Origin: Pseudomonadota bacterium
GTDB lineage: Bacteria > Pseudomonadota > Alphaproteobacteria > Rhizobiales > Xanthobacteraceae
Reading direction: 5' to 3'
Assembly (NCBI GenBank): GCA_018971625.1
Contig: JAGXAJ010000037.1
Span: 1-39,134, forward strand
DNA length: 39,134 bases
Each line of letters starts with the position of its first letter. Position 1 is the first letter of the stretch. Shown here in pieces: positions 7,365-16,429 of this stretch. The notes beneath the pieces were generated by a model, which saw only the letters and a list, made by a program, of their open reading frames with translations, had not been told where the DNA came from and did no database searches. The position numbers and the translations under genes were made by a program.

Positions 7365-7386
7365 TTAACGCGCCGTTAAATTAACG
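7365..7386. promoter_or_regulatory. Candidate CtrA binding box upstream of the histidine kinase
   Basis: TTAACGCGCCGTTAA at 7365-7379 fits the CtrA consensus TTAA-N7-TTAA exactly, and a third TTAA follows at 7381-7384, forming the palindrome CGTTAAATTAACG (7374-7386). Two further TTAA half-sites lie at 7332-7335 and 7344-7347, eight bases apart. Five TTAA words within about 55 bases is unusual for DNA of this GC content. The site is upstream of the leftward kinase gene. Confidence 0.6.
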
Positions 7387-7423
7387 TTTTGAGCCCCCCG
7401 CCAAAAAGTCAGGCGCGTCTCGG

Positions 7424-8371
7424 TCAGCCGAGATCCCGGAGCATCGAATAGGAGGGCGCGAAGAACGTCGTGCCGGTCATCGGCGTCGAGAAATCCAGTA
7501 TTCGATCGTGGCGGCTTGCGGAGATGCCTTTGAACATGTTCTCCAGCATTTTTTCAATGACCCACAGATTTCTCGTGTAACCGATAAAATATGTTCCAAA
7601 CTCCCCGCGACCGGGACTTCCGAACGGCATGTTGTCACGCAGGATGTCGTGCTCGACGCCTTCCGCGTCGACGATCGTCGTGAGTTGCTTGTGCGACTCC
7701 CGTCCGGCCACGTCCTCCAGTTCGACGTTATCCGCTTTGGTGCGCCCGATGATGCTTTCTTGCGTCGCGGTGTCCAGGCCCTGCCACTTGTCGAGCTTGT
7801 GGAGGTATTTTTGCACGACGACGTAGCTGCCGCCCTCAAATGGCGGGTCCTCCGACTGGATCAGGGTCGATTGCACCAGACTGGTGCCGGTGGGATTTTC
7901 GGTGCCGTCGACAAAGCCAAGAAGGTCCCGGGAATCGAAGTATCGAAAGCCCTCGACTTCGTCGGCGACCGTCACGGCATCTCCCAAGGTCTCGAGAATC
8001 AGCCGCTCGAGTTCAAAGCACATGTCGGCGCGATCGGCCCGTATGTGGAACAGCAAATCCCCCGGCGTTGCCACCGCGGTATGCACGGGTCCCCGGATTT
8101 CGGCAAACGGCCGCAGTTGCGCGGGACGGCGCGATTGGCCCAGTCGATCCCAGGCCGCGCTTCCAATCGCCACGTTGCAGGAGAGGCGGCCTTGCAAATC
8201 CCTGAACCCGACCGTCCGCACCAGTCCGCCAATATCGGCGATCACGCCGCGCACCCGGTGGATCGCCTCCGGCGTGCTGCCGATCGACAAAACCAGAAAC
8301 ACCGCGGCGCGCGACAGCGGTGTGATGATGCTTTGCGGCTCGATTGGAACCCGATCGGAGGAATCGGCCAT
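7424..8371 (-). CDS. DyP-type heme peroxidase (YfeX-like)
   Basis: A 315-residue protein with the DyP-family landmark GFVDGTENP (152-160), whose Asp155 is the distal catalytic acid. His227 (ESHKQ) is the likely proximal heme ligand, Arg245 (LRDNMPFG) the distal Arg, and GTYFIGYTRNL comes near the end. Such enzymes use hydrogen peroxide to oxidise dyes, phenols or porphyrin-like substrates. There is no Tat signal, so it should be cytosolic, as for YfeX. The ATG at 8371 gives the family length; the longer reading from 8554 runs inside the preceding gene. It follows the dehydrogenase gene by only 13 bases, so the two form an operon. Confidence 0.92.
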   Translation of the reverse strand: MADSSDRVPIEPQSIITPLSRAAVFLVLSIGSTPEAIHRVRGVIADIGGLVRTVGFRDLQGRLSCNVAIGSAAWDRLGQSRRPAQLRPFAEIRGPVHTAVATPGDLLFHIRADRADMCFELERLILETLGDAVTVADEVEGFRYFDSRDLLGFVDGTENPTGTSLVQSTLIQSEDPPFEGGSYVVVQKYLHKLDKWQGLDTATQESIIGRTKADNVELEDVAGRESHKQLTTIVDAEGVEHDILRDNMPFGSPGRGEFGTYFIGYTRNLWVIEKMLENMFKGISASRHDRILDFSTPMTGTTFFAPSYSMLRDLG

Positions 8372-8384
8372 TGCCCTCTCCCGA

Positions 8385-9254
8385 TCAGCGCTGCAGTCGA
8401 GCCAGCAGGCTCGACGTATCCCAGCGCTTGCCGCCCATCTTCTCAACCTCGGCATAGAACTGGTCGACCAGGGCCGTGATCGGCAGGTTGGCGCCGTTGC
8501 GGCGTGCTTCGGCGAGGCAAATCGAAAGGTCCTTGCGCATCCATTCGACCGCAAAACCGAAATCGAATTTTCCCTCGTTCATGGTCTTGTAGCGGTTCTC
8601 CATCTGCCAGGACTGCGCCGCGCCCTTGGAAATGGTATCGATCACCGCCTGGATGTCGAGGCCGGCTTTCTTGGCGAAATGAATGCCTTCGGAAAGACCT
8701 TCGACCAGGCCCGCAATGCAGATCTGGTTGACCATTTTGGTGAGCTGCCCGGAGCCGGCCGGTCCGAGCAACTTGCACATCCTGGCATAGGCTGCGATCA
8801 CGGGCTCGGCGCCCGCATAGGCGTCCTGACTGCCGCCGCACATGACCGTCAGCACGCCATTCTCTGCGCCGGCCTGGCCGCCTGACACCGGCGCGTCGAC
8901 GAATTTGAAGCCGCGCTTGGCTGCTTCCGCATCGAGCTCGCGGGCGATCTCGGCCGACGCCGTGGTGTGATCGACAAAGGTCGCGCCCTTCTTGATGCCG
9001 CAGAAGGCGCCGTCGGCGCCTGTTGTCACCGAGCGCAGGTCGTGGTCATTGCCGACGCAGCACATCACGAAATCCTGGCCTTCGGCTGCGGCCTTTGGCG
9101 TCGGCTGGGCGTGTCCGCCGAATTTATCGGTCCATTGCTTCGCCTTGGCCGCCGTCCGATTGTAGACCGTGACCTCATGGCCACCTTTTTTCATCAAATG
9201 TCCTGCCATGGGAAAGCCCATGACGCCAAGACCGAGAAAAGCGACTTTAGCCAT
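8385..9254 (-). CDS. NAD(P)-dependent beta-hydroxyacid dehydrogenase (3-hydroxyisobutyrate dehydrogenase / tartronate semialdehyde reductase family)
   Basis: A 289-residue oxidoreductase of the usual family length. The N-terminal Rossmann motif is FLGLGVMGFPMAGHL (6-20). The substrate loop VDAPVSGGQAGAENG (119-133) and the helix GQLTKMVNQ with catalytic Lys173 are intact. Family members reduce or oxidise small beta-hydroxyacids such as 3-hydroxyisobutyrate, tartronate semialdehyde or succinic semialdehyde; the sequence alone does not separate them. The gene leads the two-gene unit with the DyP peroxidase, which suggests a detoxification or aromatic-side-chain role, by inference only. Confidence 0.9.
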   Translation of the reverse strand: MAKVAFLGLGVMGFPMAGHLMKKGGHEVTVYNRTAAKAKQWTDKFGGHAQPTPKAAAEGQDFVMCCVGNDHDLRSVTTGADGAFCGIKKGATFVDHTTASAEIARELDAEAAKRGFKFVDAPVSGGQAGAENGVLTVMCGGSQDAYAGAEPVIAAYARMCKLLGPAGSGQLTKMVNQICIAGLVEGLSEGIHFAKKAGLDIQAVIDTISKGAAQSWQMENRYKTMNEGKFDFGFAVEWMRKDLSICLAEARRNGANLPITALVDQFYAEVEKMGGKRWDTSSLLARLQR

Positions 9255-9484
9255 GTTACGACCTTGGGGTCTTTGCCGGCGCTAGTACTGGCCGGAGGGC
9301 ATGCTGAAGATGAAGGCGGTGGCCGTTCGGTGCTCAGGATAGGTTTCGCCGACAGAAGTGGAATGCGCAGAATAAACCCTGGCGCATGAAGGGCAACGGC
9401 TTCGTTTGGCGAGCCGACTGGCTTTGGTGCTAGAATGGCGAGAGCGTCATCAAGGCAAAGCCAGGCCATATCAGGGAGCAACCG

Positions 9485-9886
9485 ATGAGCGTGGGCTTAC
9501 TGGACCATTTCAACATTCGGACCAAAAAACTCGGCGAAACCGTGCGGTTCTACGAGGAGGTGCTGGAGCTCAAACAAGGCGACCGCCCGAACTTCAGGTT
9601 TCCCGGCGCCTGGATGTACAGTGAGGGCCAGCCGGTGGTTCATTTGGTGGACATTTCGCAGACCAGCGAGCAACAGAAGCCCGATTCCGGCGTTGTCCAC
9701 CACATCGCCTTTGCCAGCCGCGGCTTCTGCGGCATGAAAGAGCGACTGCAATCCATGAGCCTGCCGTTCGACGTCCGCGAGGTTCCGGGCGTCGACGTCT
9801 GGCAGATTTTCGTCACCGATCCCAATGGCGTGGTGATCGAGCTCAATTACGACACCGCCAAGGAGGGTCTGACGCAGCGGGCCTGA
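9485..9886 (+). CDS. VOC-superfamily protein (glyoxalase/dioxygenase fold)
   Basis: A 133-residue protein with paired beta-alpha-beta-beta-beta modules of the vicinal-oxygen-chelate fold. Likely metal ligands are His8 (LDHFNI), His53 (VVHLVD), His72-73 (VVHHIAF) and a C-terminal Glu (VVIELNY) after the typical FVTDPNG. That set suits a glyoxalase or dioxygenase-like enzyme, but the substrate cannot be told. GGGAGC about 9 bases before the ATG is a fair ribosome site. A possible promoter (TTGGCG at 9406, TAGAAT at 9431) lies just upstream. It is followed by mrp on the same strand. Confidence 0.88.
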   Translation: MSVGLLDHFNIRTKKLGETVRFYEEVLELKQGDRPNFRFPGAWMYSEGQPVVHLVDISQTSEQQKPDSGVVHHIAFASRGFCGMKERLQSMSLPFDVREVPGVDVWQIFVTDPNGVVIELNYDTAKEGLTQRA

Positions 9887-9965
9887 TGCACACCAGCGCG
9901 GGTTTTATTTTGCGCCGGATCGCATTATCTGTGACGGCCAGATGTGAACTTTCGGGAGACCCGGT

Positions 9966-11102
9966 TTGGGCGTGACGAAGCAGCAGGTTTTGGACGGTCT
10001 GGCCAAGGTAAAGTCGCCGCGTGGTGTCGCCCTGACCAATGCCGGCGCGTTGTCGGCCATTTCGGTCAGCGACAGCAAGGTATTTTTCTCGATCAATGTC
10101 GATGCGGCAGAAGCGAAGGCGTGGGAGAGCACCCGCGCCGAAGCGGAAGCCGTGGTGCGCGCCATTCCCGGGGTCGCGACCGCAATGGTCGCGCTGACCG
10201 CCGAACGCCAGGCGGACGCGCCGCAGCCGCGCCAGCACCATCATCAGGCTCGCGACCAGGGCGTGCAGCCGGTGACGTCGCATCGACCGCGGCGGAGTCC
10301 GGTTTCGCCGATGTCGAAGCAATCGGAGATTCCGGGCATTTCTGCCGTGATCGCGGTGGCGTCGGGCAAGGGCGGCGTCGGCAAATCGACCACTGCGCTC
10401 AACCTCGCGCTTGGCCTGCGCGACCTCGGCCTGCGTGTCGGCCTGCTCGATGCCGACATCTACGGGCCGTCAGTGCCGCGCCTGACCGGCATTCGCGAGA
10501 AGCCGAAAGTGAGTGACGAGAAGAAAATGATCCCGATCGTGCGTTTCGGGCTTGCGATCATGTCGATCGGCTTTCTGGTCGACGAGGAAACCGCGATGAT
10601 CTGGCGCGGGCCCATGGTGATGTCGGCGATCACCCAGATGCTGCGCGAGGTTGTCTGGGGCACGCTCGACGTTCTGGTGGTCGACATGCCGCCGGGTACC
10701 GGCGATGCGCAACTGACGCTGGCGCAGAACGTGCCGCTGAAGGGCGCGATCATCGTTTCGACGCCGCAGGATCTGTCCTTGATCGACGCGCGGCGCGGGC
10801 TTGCAATGTTCACGAAAGTCAACGTGCCGGTGTTCGGCATTGTCGAGAACATGAGCTATTTCCAGTGCCCGCATTGCGGAGCGCAATCGGATATTTTCGG
10901 CCATGGCGGTGCGCGGCATGAGGCCGAGCGGCTGGGCGTGCCGTTCCTGGGCGAAATTCCCCTGCACATGTCGATTCGCACCACATCGGATTCGGGAACG
11001 CCGGTGGTGGAAAGCGATCCCGATGGCCCGCATGCCGCGATCTATCGCGCGATCGGCGCCAAGGTCCGCGACCGCTTGCAGGGCATCATTGCCGCGGCTT
11101 GA
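9966..11102 (+). CDS. mrp: Mrp/ApbC-family iron-sulfur cluster carrier ATPase
   Basis: A 378-residue protein. Residues 1-80 form the MIP18/DUF59 domain (VTKQQVLDGLAKV... VRAIPGVATAMVALTAER), a His/Gln/Pro-rich linker spans about 85-120, and the P-loop ATPase domain has the deviant Walker A SGKGGVGKST (133-142), LLDADIYGPSVPRL and VDMPPGTGD. Near residue 300 the CPHC motif supplies the two Cys that bridge a 4Fe-4S cluster in a dimer. It hands clusters to apoproteins in the cytosol. The start is taken as TTG at 9966 because GGGAG at 9953-9957 is well placed for it; a GTG at 9972 is the alternative. Confidence 0.93.
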   Translation: MGVTKQQVLDGLAKVKSPRGVALTNAGALSAISVSDSKVFFSINVDAAEAKAWESTRAEAEAVVRAIPGVATAMVALTAERQADAPQPRQHHHQARDQGVQPVTSHRPRRSPVSPMSKQSEIPGISAVIAVASGKGGVGKSTTALNLALGLRDLGLRVGLLDADIYGPSVPRLTGIREKPKVSDEKKMIPIVRFGLAIMSIGFLVDEETAMIWRGPMVMSAITQMLREVVWGTLDVLVVDMPPGTGDAQLTLAQNVPLKGAIIVSTPQDLSLIDARRGLAMFTKVNVPVFGIVENMSYFQCPHCGAQSDIFGHGGARHEAERLGVPFLGEIPLHMSIRTTSDSGTPVVESDPDGPHAAIYRAIGAKVRDRLQGIIAAA

Positions 11103-11293
11103 GCTTGTTGCGGGGCGTGCGCGTCTCGTGTCATGCGACTTTCGTTTAATCCACGCCGTCATGCCTTTGTTGCGTTTTCGCTGGCGCACTTCCGTGTTAA
11201 GTCCGGGTAGATCGCCTTCGGACGACGCCGATACAGCATCGCCGAAAAGAAACTCCGGGAAATCTGGGAAACGTCCTCTAAGGAGATGCCTGA

Positions 11294-12382
11294 ATGAAGC
11301 GTCGTGATTTTTTGAAGGTTTCCGCAGCCGGTGCCGCTGCGACGGCAGTGGCCTCTCCGGCGATCGCGCAATCCGCGCCTGAGATCAAATGGCGCATGAC
11401 GTCGAGCTTTCCCAAATCGCTCGACACCCTTTTCGGCGGATCGGTGGAATTCGCGAAATACGTCGCCGACATGACCGACAACAAATTTCAGATTCAGGTA
11501 TTCGCCGCCGGTGAAATCGTGCCCGGCCTACAGGCGCTCGATGCGACCTCCAATGGCACCATCGAGATGAGCCATACCGTGTCGTATTATTACGTCGGCA
11601 AGGACCCGACGTTTGCGATCTACGCGTCGGTCCCGTTCGGTCTCAATGCGCGCATGCAGAACTCCTGGTGGTATCAGGGCGGTGGCATGGAGCTCGGCAA
11701 CGAGTTCTTCAAGAAATACGGCGTGATCGGCTTTCCCTGCGGCAATACCGGTACGCAGATGGGCGGCTGGTTCCGCAAGGAGATCAAGACGGTCGGCGAT
11801 TTGTCCGGCCTGAAATTCCGCATCGGCGGAATCGCAGGCCAGGTTCTGCAGAAAGTCGGAGTGGTGCCGCAACAGCTCGCCGGCGGCGACATCTATCCCG
11901 CGCTTGAAAAAGGCACGATCGATGCGGCCGAGTGGGTCGGACCGTATGACGACGAGAAGCTCGGCTTCCAGAAGGTCGCAAAATATTACTATTACCCCGG
12001 CTTCTGGGAGGGCGGCCCGACGGTGCATGCGTTCTGCAATCTCGAGAAGTGGAATTCGCTGCCGAAGAACTATCAGTCGATCGTTTCGGCGGCGGCCACT
12101 TACGCCAACACCTGGATGGCGGCGCGCTATGACATGCAGAACCCGGCGGCGCTGAAGCGTCTGGTGGCCAGCGGTACCCAGCTTCGCCCCTTTACCAATG
12201 AAGTGCTGGAAGCCTGTCTGAAGGCAACCAACGAATTGTGGAGCGAAATCTCGGCCAACAATGCCGACTTCAAGAAGTCGATCGACGCGATGCAGGCCTA
12301 TCGCTCGGACCAGTATCTTTGGTGGCAGGTGGCCGAATACACCTTCGACAGCTTCATGATCCGCTCGCGTACGCGCGGCTGA
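11294..12382 (+). CDS. TRAP transporter solute-binding protein (DctP/TakP-like)
   Basis: A 362-residue periplasmic binding protein. The N-terminus MKRRDFLKVSAAGAAAT has a twin-arginine signal, cleaved after AIA (about residue 25). The mature part begins IKWRMTSSFPKSLDTL and shows SYYYVGKDPTFAIYASVPFG, SGLKFRIGGIAGQV and WVGPYDDEKLGF, which match the COG4663 group (alpha-keto-acid, mannitol or chloroaromatic binding proteins such as TakP). Strong AGGAG ribosome site 8-10 bases before the ATG. Its membrane partners are the dctQM pair, but these lie downstream on the opposite strand and converge on it, so the binding protein is expressed separately. A strong terminator follows. Confidence 0.92.
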   Translation: MKRRDFLKVSAAGAAATAVASPAIAQSAPEIKWRMTSSFPKSLDTLFGGSVEFAKYVADMTDNKFQIQVFAAGEIVPGLQALDATSNGTIEMSHTVSYYYVGKDPTFAIYASVPFGLNARMQNSWWYQGGGMELGNEFFKKYGVIGFPCGNTGTQMGGWFRKEIKTVGDLSGLKFRIGGIAGQVLQKVGVVPQQLAGGDIYPALEKGTIDAAEWVGPYDDEKLGFQKVAKYYYYPGFWEGGPTVHAFCNLEKWNSLPKNYQSIVSAAATYANTWMAARYDMQNPAALKRLVASGTQLRPFTNEVLEACLKATNELWSEISANNADFKKSIDAMQAYRSDQYLWWQVAEYTFDSFMIRSRTRG

Positions 12383-12405
12383 TTTTGCGGCAAATCGCGC
12401 AACGA

Positions 12406-12438
12406 AGCCCGGCTTTTTCTGCGGAAGCCGGGCTTTTT
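12406..12438 (+). terminator. Rho-independent terminator after the TRAP binding-protein gene
   Basis: Perfect 10-base stem AGCCCGGCTT (12406-12415) / AAGCCGGGCT (12425-12434) with a nine-base loop, followed by T residues to 12438; AAAAAGCC on the other strand makes it usable for the convergent dctM transcript too. Confidence 0.85.
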
Positions 12439-12468
12439 GCGTTGGTTGTTGCCGGCGAACAGGCATCG

Positions 12469-14073
12469 CTATTGTTTTGGCGGCGGGCCGAAATCCAGCG
12501 GCGGCAGGTCGATCTGCGGCACGTCGATTTTGATCTTGTTCAAATCGACATTGACCGGCTTGTCGAGCAGGCCGGTGACGGTGACCGGGAAGGCGATCAC
12601 CAGGATGACCATGATCGTCTGCAATCCGATCCATGGCATCGCACCCCAATAAATGTCGGAGCTCTTCACTTCCTTGGGCGCCACGCCGCGTAGATAGAAC
12701 AGCGCGAAACCGAACGGGGGATGCAGGAATGAGGTCTGCATGTTGACGCACAGCATGACGCCGAACCAGACCAGCGCGGCATCGGGCCCGACGACCGGCG
12801 CCAGGATCTTCTGCGCGATCGGCGCGATCATCGGCAGGATGATGAAGGCGATCTCGAAGAAGTCGAGAAAGAACGCCAGGAAGAAGATGAAGACGTTGAT
12901 GAAGATCAGGAAGCCCCACACGCCGCCGGGCAGCGAGGTCAGCAGGTTCTCCAGCCACACGCCGCCGGAGACGCCGAGAAACACCACCGAGAAACAGGTC
13001 GAGCCGATCAGGATGAAGGTGACCATGGTGGTGATGCGCATGGTTGTCTCGTAGCCCTGCTTGATCAGGTCGCGCAGTTCCGGAATGCGGACGGCTTCGA
13101 GGCAAATCCACACCACCGCCAGATAGGTGACGGCGAAGGCTGTTTTGAACAACAGCCCTTCGGTCACGAACATGCCGACCACGGTGCCGATGCCGCCGGC
13201 GATGATGCCGATGATCAGCACCTTGCGGCCGATCGAGCTGAAATCCTTGCTATGGATCGCCGCCAGCACGATCGCGCCGACAGCGCCCATCGCGCCGGCT
13301 TCGGTAGGGGTCGCCAGACCCATCATCATGGTGCCGAGCACGACGAAGATCAGCACCGCCGAGGGAATGATGCCGAGCAGGCATTTGCGCCACAGCGCCC
13401 AGCCGGTCAGCGTCAATTCGCCCTTCGGTACCGGCGGCAGATGATCCGGTTTGACGAGGCCAAGCACGAAGGTGTAGCCGATGAAAAGAAAGATCTGGAA
13501 GATCGACGGTCCCCAGGCACCGAGATACATGTCACCGACCGATTTGCCGAGCTGGTCGGCCAGCACGATCAACACCAGCGACGGCGGTACCAACTGGGTG
13601 ATGGTGCCAGACGCCGCCAGCACGCCGGTGATGTAGCGGATGTTGTAGCCGTAGCGGATCATCACCGGCATCGAGATCAGCGCCATTGCGATGACCTGTG
13701 CCGCCACCGTGCCGGTGATGGCGCCGAGGATGAAGCCGACCAGGATCACCGAATAGCCGAGACCCCCGCGGATCGGGCCGAACAGCTGGCCCATCGAATC
13801 CAGCATGTCTTCGGCAAGTCCGCAGCGCTCGAGGATCGAGCCCATGAAGGTGAAGAAGGGAATCGCGAGCAACAGCTCGTTCGACAACACGCTGCCGAAG
13901 ACACGGCCTGGAATCGCCTGAAGGAAGTTCAGGTCGAAAAAGCCGAGATGGATGGCGAGGAATCCGAACGACAGTCCGACCGCGGCGAGCGTGAAGGTTA
14001 CGGGAAAACCGATCAGCATCGCGAGCACGAGGCCGCCGAACATCATCGGCGGCATCATTTCCAGCGTAATCAT
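12469..14073 (-). CDS. dctM: TRAP transporter large permease subunit (DctM-like, COG4664)
   Basis: A 534-residue membrane protein with many hydrophobic helices, longer than plain DctM (about 430) as is usual for the mannitol/chloroaromatic-type group. Landmarks: LAMLIGFPVTFTLAAVGLSF near the start, FTFMGSILERCGLAEDML, YSVILVGFILGAITGTVAAQ and, near the end, NMQTSFLHPPFGFALFYLRG. It is the ion-coupled channel subunit of a TRAP uptake system. A polar tail rich in Pro, Leu and Asp ends the protein. Its ATG overlaps the dctQ stop by four bases, so the subunits are coupled. Confidence 0.93.
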   Translation of the reverse strand: MITLEMMPPMMFGGLVLAMLIGFPVTFTLAAVGLSFGFLAIHLGFFDLNFLQAIPGRVFGSVLSNELLLAIPFFTFMGSILERCGLAEDMLDSMGQLFGPIRGGLGYSVILVGFILGAITGTVAAQVIAMALISMPVMIRYGYNIRYITGVLAASGTITQLVPPSLVLIVLADQLGKSVGDMYLGAWGPSIFQIFLFIGYTFVLGLVKPDHLPPVPKGELTLTGWALWRKCLLGIIPSAVLIFVVLGTMMMGLATPTEAGAMGAVGAIVLAAIHSKDFSSIGRKVLIIGIIAGGIGTVVGMFVTEGLLFKTAFAVTYLAVVWICLEAVRIPELRDLIKQGYETTMRITTMVTFILIGSTCFSVVFLGVSGGVWLENLLTSLPGGVWGFLIFINVFIFFLAFFLDFFEIAFIILPMIAPIAQKILAPVVGPDAALVWFGVMLCVNMQTSFLHPPFGFALFYLRGVAPKEVKSSDIYWGAMPWIGLQTIMVILVIAFPVTVTGLLDKPVNVDLNKIKIDVPQIDLPPLDFGPPPKQ

Positions 14074-14633
14074 TGCGTCGGCCTCTCGTACTTCGCGTCG
14101 ACCGTGACGTAACCCCCGAGGGCCGCGATGCGCTTGATCACCTCGGAGACGCCTTGCAAGGCCAGCATCACGAAGCCGGACGGAATCACGAACTTGATCG
14201 GCCAGCGCACCAGACCGCCGGCATTGCCCGACATTTCACCGACCGCGTAGGCCTGTTTGAAGAACGGCCACGACAGATAGCTGAGCAGCAGGCAGGCCGG
14301 AATCAGGAAGAACAGCGTGCCGATCAGGTCGAGCCAGAGCCGGCCGCGCTCGGAAAGAAACAGATAGAAGACTTCAACCCGAACGTGCTCATTGCGCTTG
14401 AAGGTGTAGGATGCGCCGAACATCACCAGGATCGCAAACATGTACCATTGCAGCTCGAGCCAGCTGTTCGAACTGTAGCTGAAGGCATAGCGGATCATGG
14501 CGTTGCCGGCGCTCACCAGGCAGGCGGCCAGCACCAGGAAGTTGCAGATATAGCCGATCTTTTCGTTGAGCTGGTCGATAGCCCTGCTGATTGCCAACAA
14601 TAGGCGCATCATTTTCTCCGCGGTGCCTGGCAT
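14070..14633 (-). CDS. dctQ: TRAP transporter small permease subunit (DctQ-like)
   Basis: A 187-residue inner-membrane protein with four helices: about 24-44 (YICNFLVLAACLVSAGNAMI), 57-75, 98-120 and 148-163. WLELQWYMFAILVMFGASYT and RNEHVRVEVFY are typical of DctQ. It pairs with DctM to bind and move solute delivered by the periplasmic protein. The start could be the ATG at 14633 or one of the paired ATGs near 14607-14612, which have GGAG just upstream; both are in frame. The promoter must lie in the 318 bases upstream. Confidence 0.88.
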   Translation of the reverse strand: MPGTAEKMMRLLLAISRAIDQLNEKIGYICNFLVLAACLVSAGNAMIRYAFSYSSNSWLELQWYMFAILVMFGASYTFKRNEHVRVEVFYLFLSERGRLWLDLIGTLFFLIPACLLLSYLSWPFFKQAYAVGEMSGNAGGLVRWPIKFVIPSGFVMLALQGVSEVIKRIAALGGYVTVDAKYERPTQ

Positions 14634-14951
14634 CCGGCAGCGCCGATCGTTTCAACGGACCTCGTTTCGCCGCAGCGTGGCGCGCGCGCAGTGCACAGAG
14701 TCACAAGCAACAGGGGTCGTACAAAGAGTCCGGGCCTTCACAAGCGGCTCATCTGCAGGGCGATAGCAACGGCGATCTTCCCCCAATTTATCGCTTCTGC
14801 CATCGTGGCTGGCCATCAGGCAAAGCGGCTTGTCCAGCCAGGCCAGCTTGAAGTTCGGGCACCATTTCAGCGCGGGCAGGCGGCGTCAATTGGAAAGTCG
14901 CCAATTGGCGTCCAAGCAATTGCACGGACTGGCAAATCTGTAGGGAAGACC
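14634..14951. promoter_or_regulatory. Non-coding gap between dctQ and moaA with a perfect palindrome
   Basis: No gene is recognised here. It must carry the promoter for the leftward dctQM pair. The perfect 12-base palindrome CGCCAATTGGCG at 14899-14910, with a related CAATTGG at 14887-14893 and CAATTG at 14917-14922, is a possible operator. Confidence 0.45.
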
Positions 14952-15986
14952 TCAGCCGCCGGTCACGCTCATATGGCGGCTGACGCTGGGGCGATTGTGG
15001 CGGCGATCGATGATGAAGTCGTGGCCCTTGGGTTTGATGCCGATTGCGCGGTCGATCGCGGCGGCCAACAGTTCGTTGTCGGCAGATGCCCGTAACGGCT
15101 TGCGCAGATCTGAAGCATCCTCCTGGCCGAGGCAGGTGTGCAGCGTGCCAGTGCAAGTGACCCGCACGCGGTTGCAGGACTCGCAGAAGTTATGCGTCAT
15201 TGGCGTAATGAAGCCGAGCTTGCCGCCGGTCTCGCCGACCCTCACGTAACGGGCAGGGCCCCCGCTACTCTCGTCAAGGTCGGTCAGGCTGAATTGGTTG
15301 GCAAGCCGTGCCCGCAACAGCGACAGCGGCACATATTGGTCGATACGGCCGTCGCCGATGTCGCCCATCGGCATCACCTCGATCAAGGTCAGCGCCATGC
15401 CCTTGCCGTGCGCCCATTGCATCAGTGCGGGGATTTCGTCCTCGTTCATGTTCTTCAGCGCGACCGCGTTGATCTTCACGGCAAGGCCGGCCGATCGTGC
15501 GGCCTCGATGCCATCAAGCACCTTGTTGAGATCGCCCCAGCGGGTGATGGCGCGGAATTTCACCGGATCGAGCGTGTCCAGCGAGACGTTGATCCGGCGG
15601 ACCCCGCAGTCGCGCAATTCGCTGGCGAAGCGGGCCAGTTGCGAGCCGTTGGTGGTCAGCGTCAGTTCGTTGAGGGCGCCGCTGTCGAGATGGCGCGACA
15701 ACGAGCGCACCAGCGTCATCACATTGCGCCGGACGAGAGGTTCGCCGCCGGTCAGCCGCAGCTTGCGCACGCCCTTGGCGATGAAGGCCGAACATAGTCG
15801 GTCGAGTTCCTCGAGTGACAACAGGTCGGCCTTGGGCAGGAATGTCATGTCTTCCGACATGCAATAGAAGCAACGCAAGTCGCAGCGGTCGGTGACCGAT
15901 ACCCGCAAATAGCTGATCGAGCGGCCGAACGAATCCGTCATCGGACGGGATAACGAGGCGCCGGGACTCACGATAGGTTCGTTCAT
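14952..15986 (-). CDS. moaA: GTP 3',8-cyclase, molybdenum cofactor biosynthesis
   Basis: Radical-SAM enzyme for the first step of molybdopterin synthesis, 344 residues. The N-terminal cluster motif is CDLRCFYC (Cys 35, 39 and 42), followed by [12 protein letters not shown]. The C-terminal cluster that binds GTP is present as [12 protein letters not shown], with the third Cys shortly after. The protein ends in the required Gly-Gly (MSVTGG). All elements for activity are present. The ATG at 15986 gives the usual 20-residue lead before [12 protein letters not shown]. It stands alone; other moa genes are not in the window. Confidence 0.96.
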   Translation of the reverse strand: MNEPIVSPGASLSRPMTDSFGRSISYLRVSVTDRCDLRCFYCMSEDMTFLPKADLLSLEELDRLCSAFIAKGVRKLRLTGGEPLVRRNVMTLVRSLSRHLDSGALNELTLTTNGSQLARFASELRDCGVRRINVSLDTLDPVKFRAITRWGDLNKVLDGIEAARSAGLAVKINAVALKNMNEDEIPALMQWAHGKGMALTLIEVMPMGDIGDGRIDQYVPLSLLRARLANQFSLTDLDESSGGPARYVRVGETGGKLGFITPMTHNFCESCNRVRVTCTGTLHTCLGQEDASDLRKPLRASADNELLAAAIDRAIGIKPKGHDFIIDRRHNRPSVSRHMSVTGG

Positions 15987-16429
15987 TCAACAGACCCTGT
16001 CACTGCGATAGCCGCCACCGCAGGCGGCAATACCGAGGCCGCAATGTATGCATCATGCGACCGGCATACAATCCCAACTTTGCAGGCGCCATATTTTGCC
16101 GGCCGCGTTGGTGCACTGCAAGCTATTGCCGGCCAGATGGCGGGGCGGCCAGCGCTGGGGTCCGGGAACGCCCAATCCGCAGGCGACGCCCCTTGGGCAG
16201 CTTCGGCTTTCTCGACCGCAGGGTCCGCTTCCTTGGCGTGGGGCCTGCCGGTTGCAGTTCCGCGACCACCGGATTGGGTCGACAGTCGCCGATCCAGCGC
16301 TGCGGCCACAATTTCCGGGGCGAGGCGACCGTAGGAGCGTCAGTCTCCGGCAGCCGTGCGCGACTTCATGGTCAAATATGGTCATTTGGTTGACCCAGCA
16401 AGCCAGAACGGCCCTGCCGGATCAGGGGC
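15987..16429. other. 443-base gap without a recognised gene, upstream of moaA
   Basis: No coding sequence is convincing. An inverted repeat TGTATGC (16045-16051) / GCATACA (16064-16070), 12 bases apart, lies about 60-85 bases before the moaA start and resembles a GntR-type operator. The remainder is GC-rich with short open frames on both strands that look like nothing known. Confidence 0.4.

Noticed and set aside
11528..13111. Long open leftward frame (527 residues) across the TRAP genes
   Set aside because: It is antisense to the binding-protein gene and out of frame with dctM, with low-complexity Arg/His-rich sequence and no family features.
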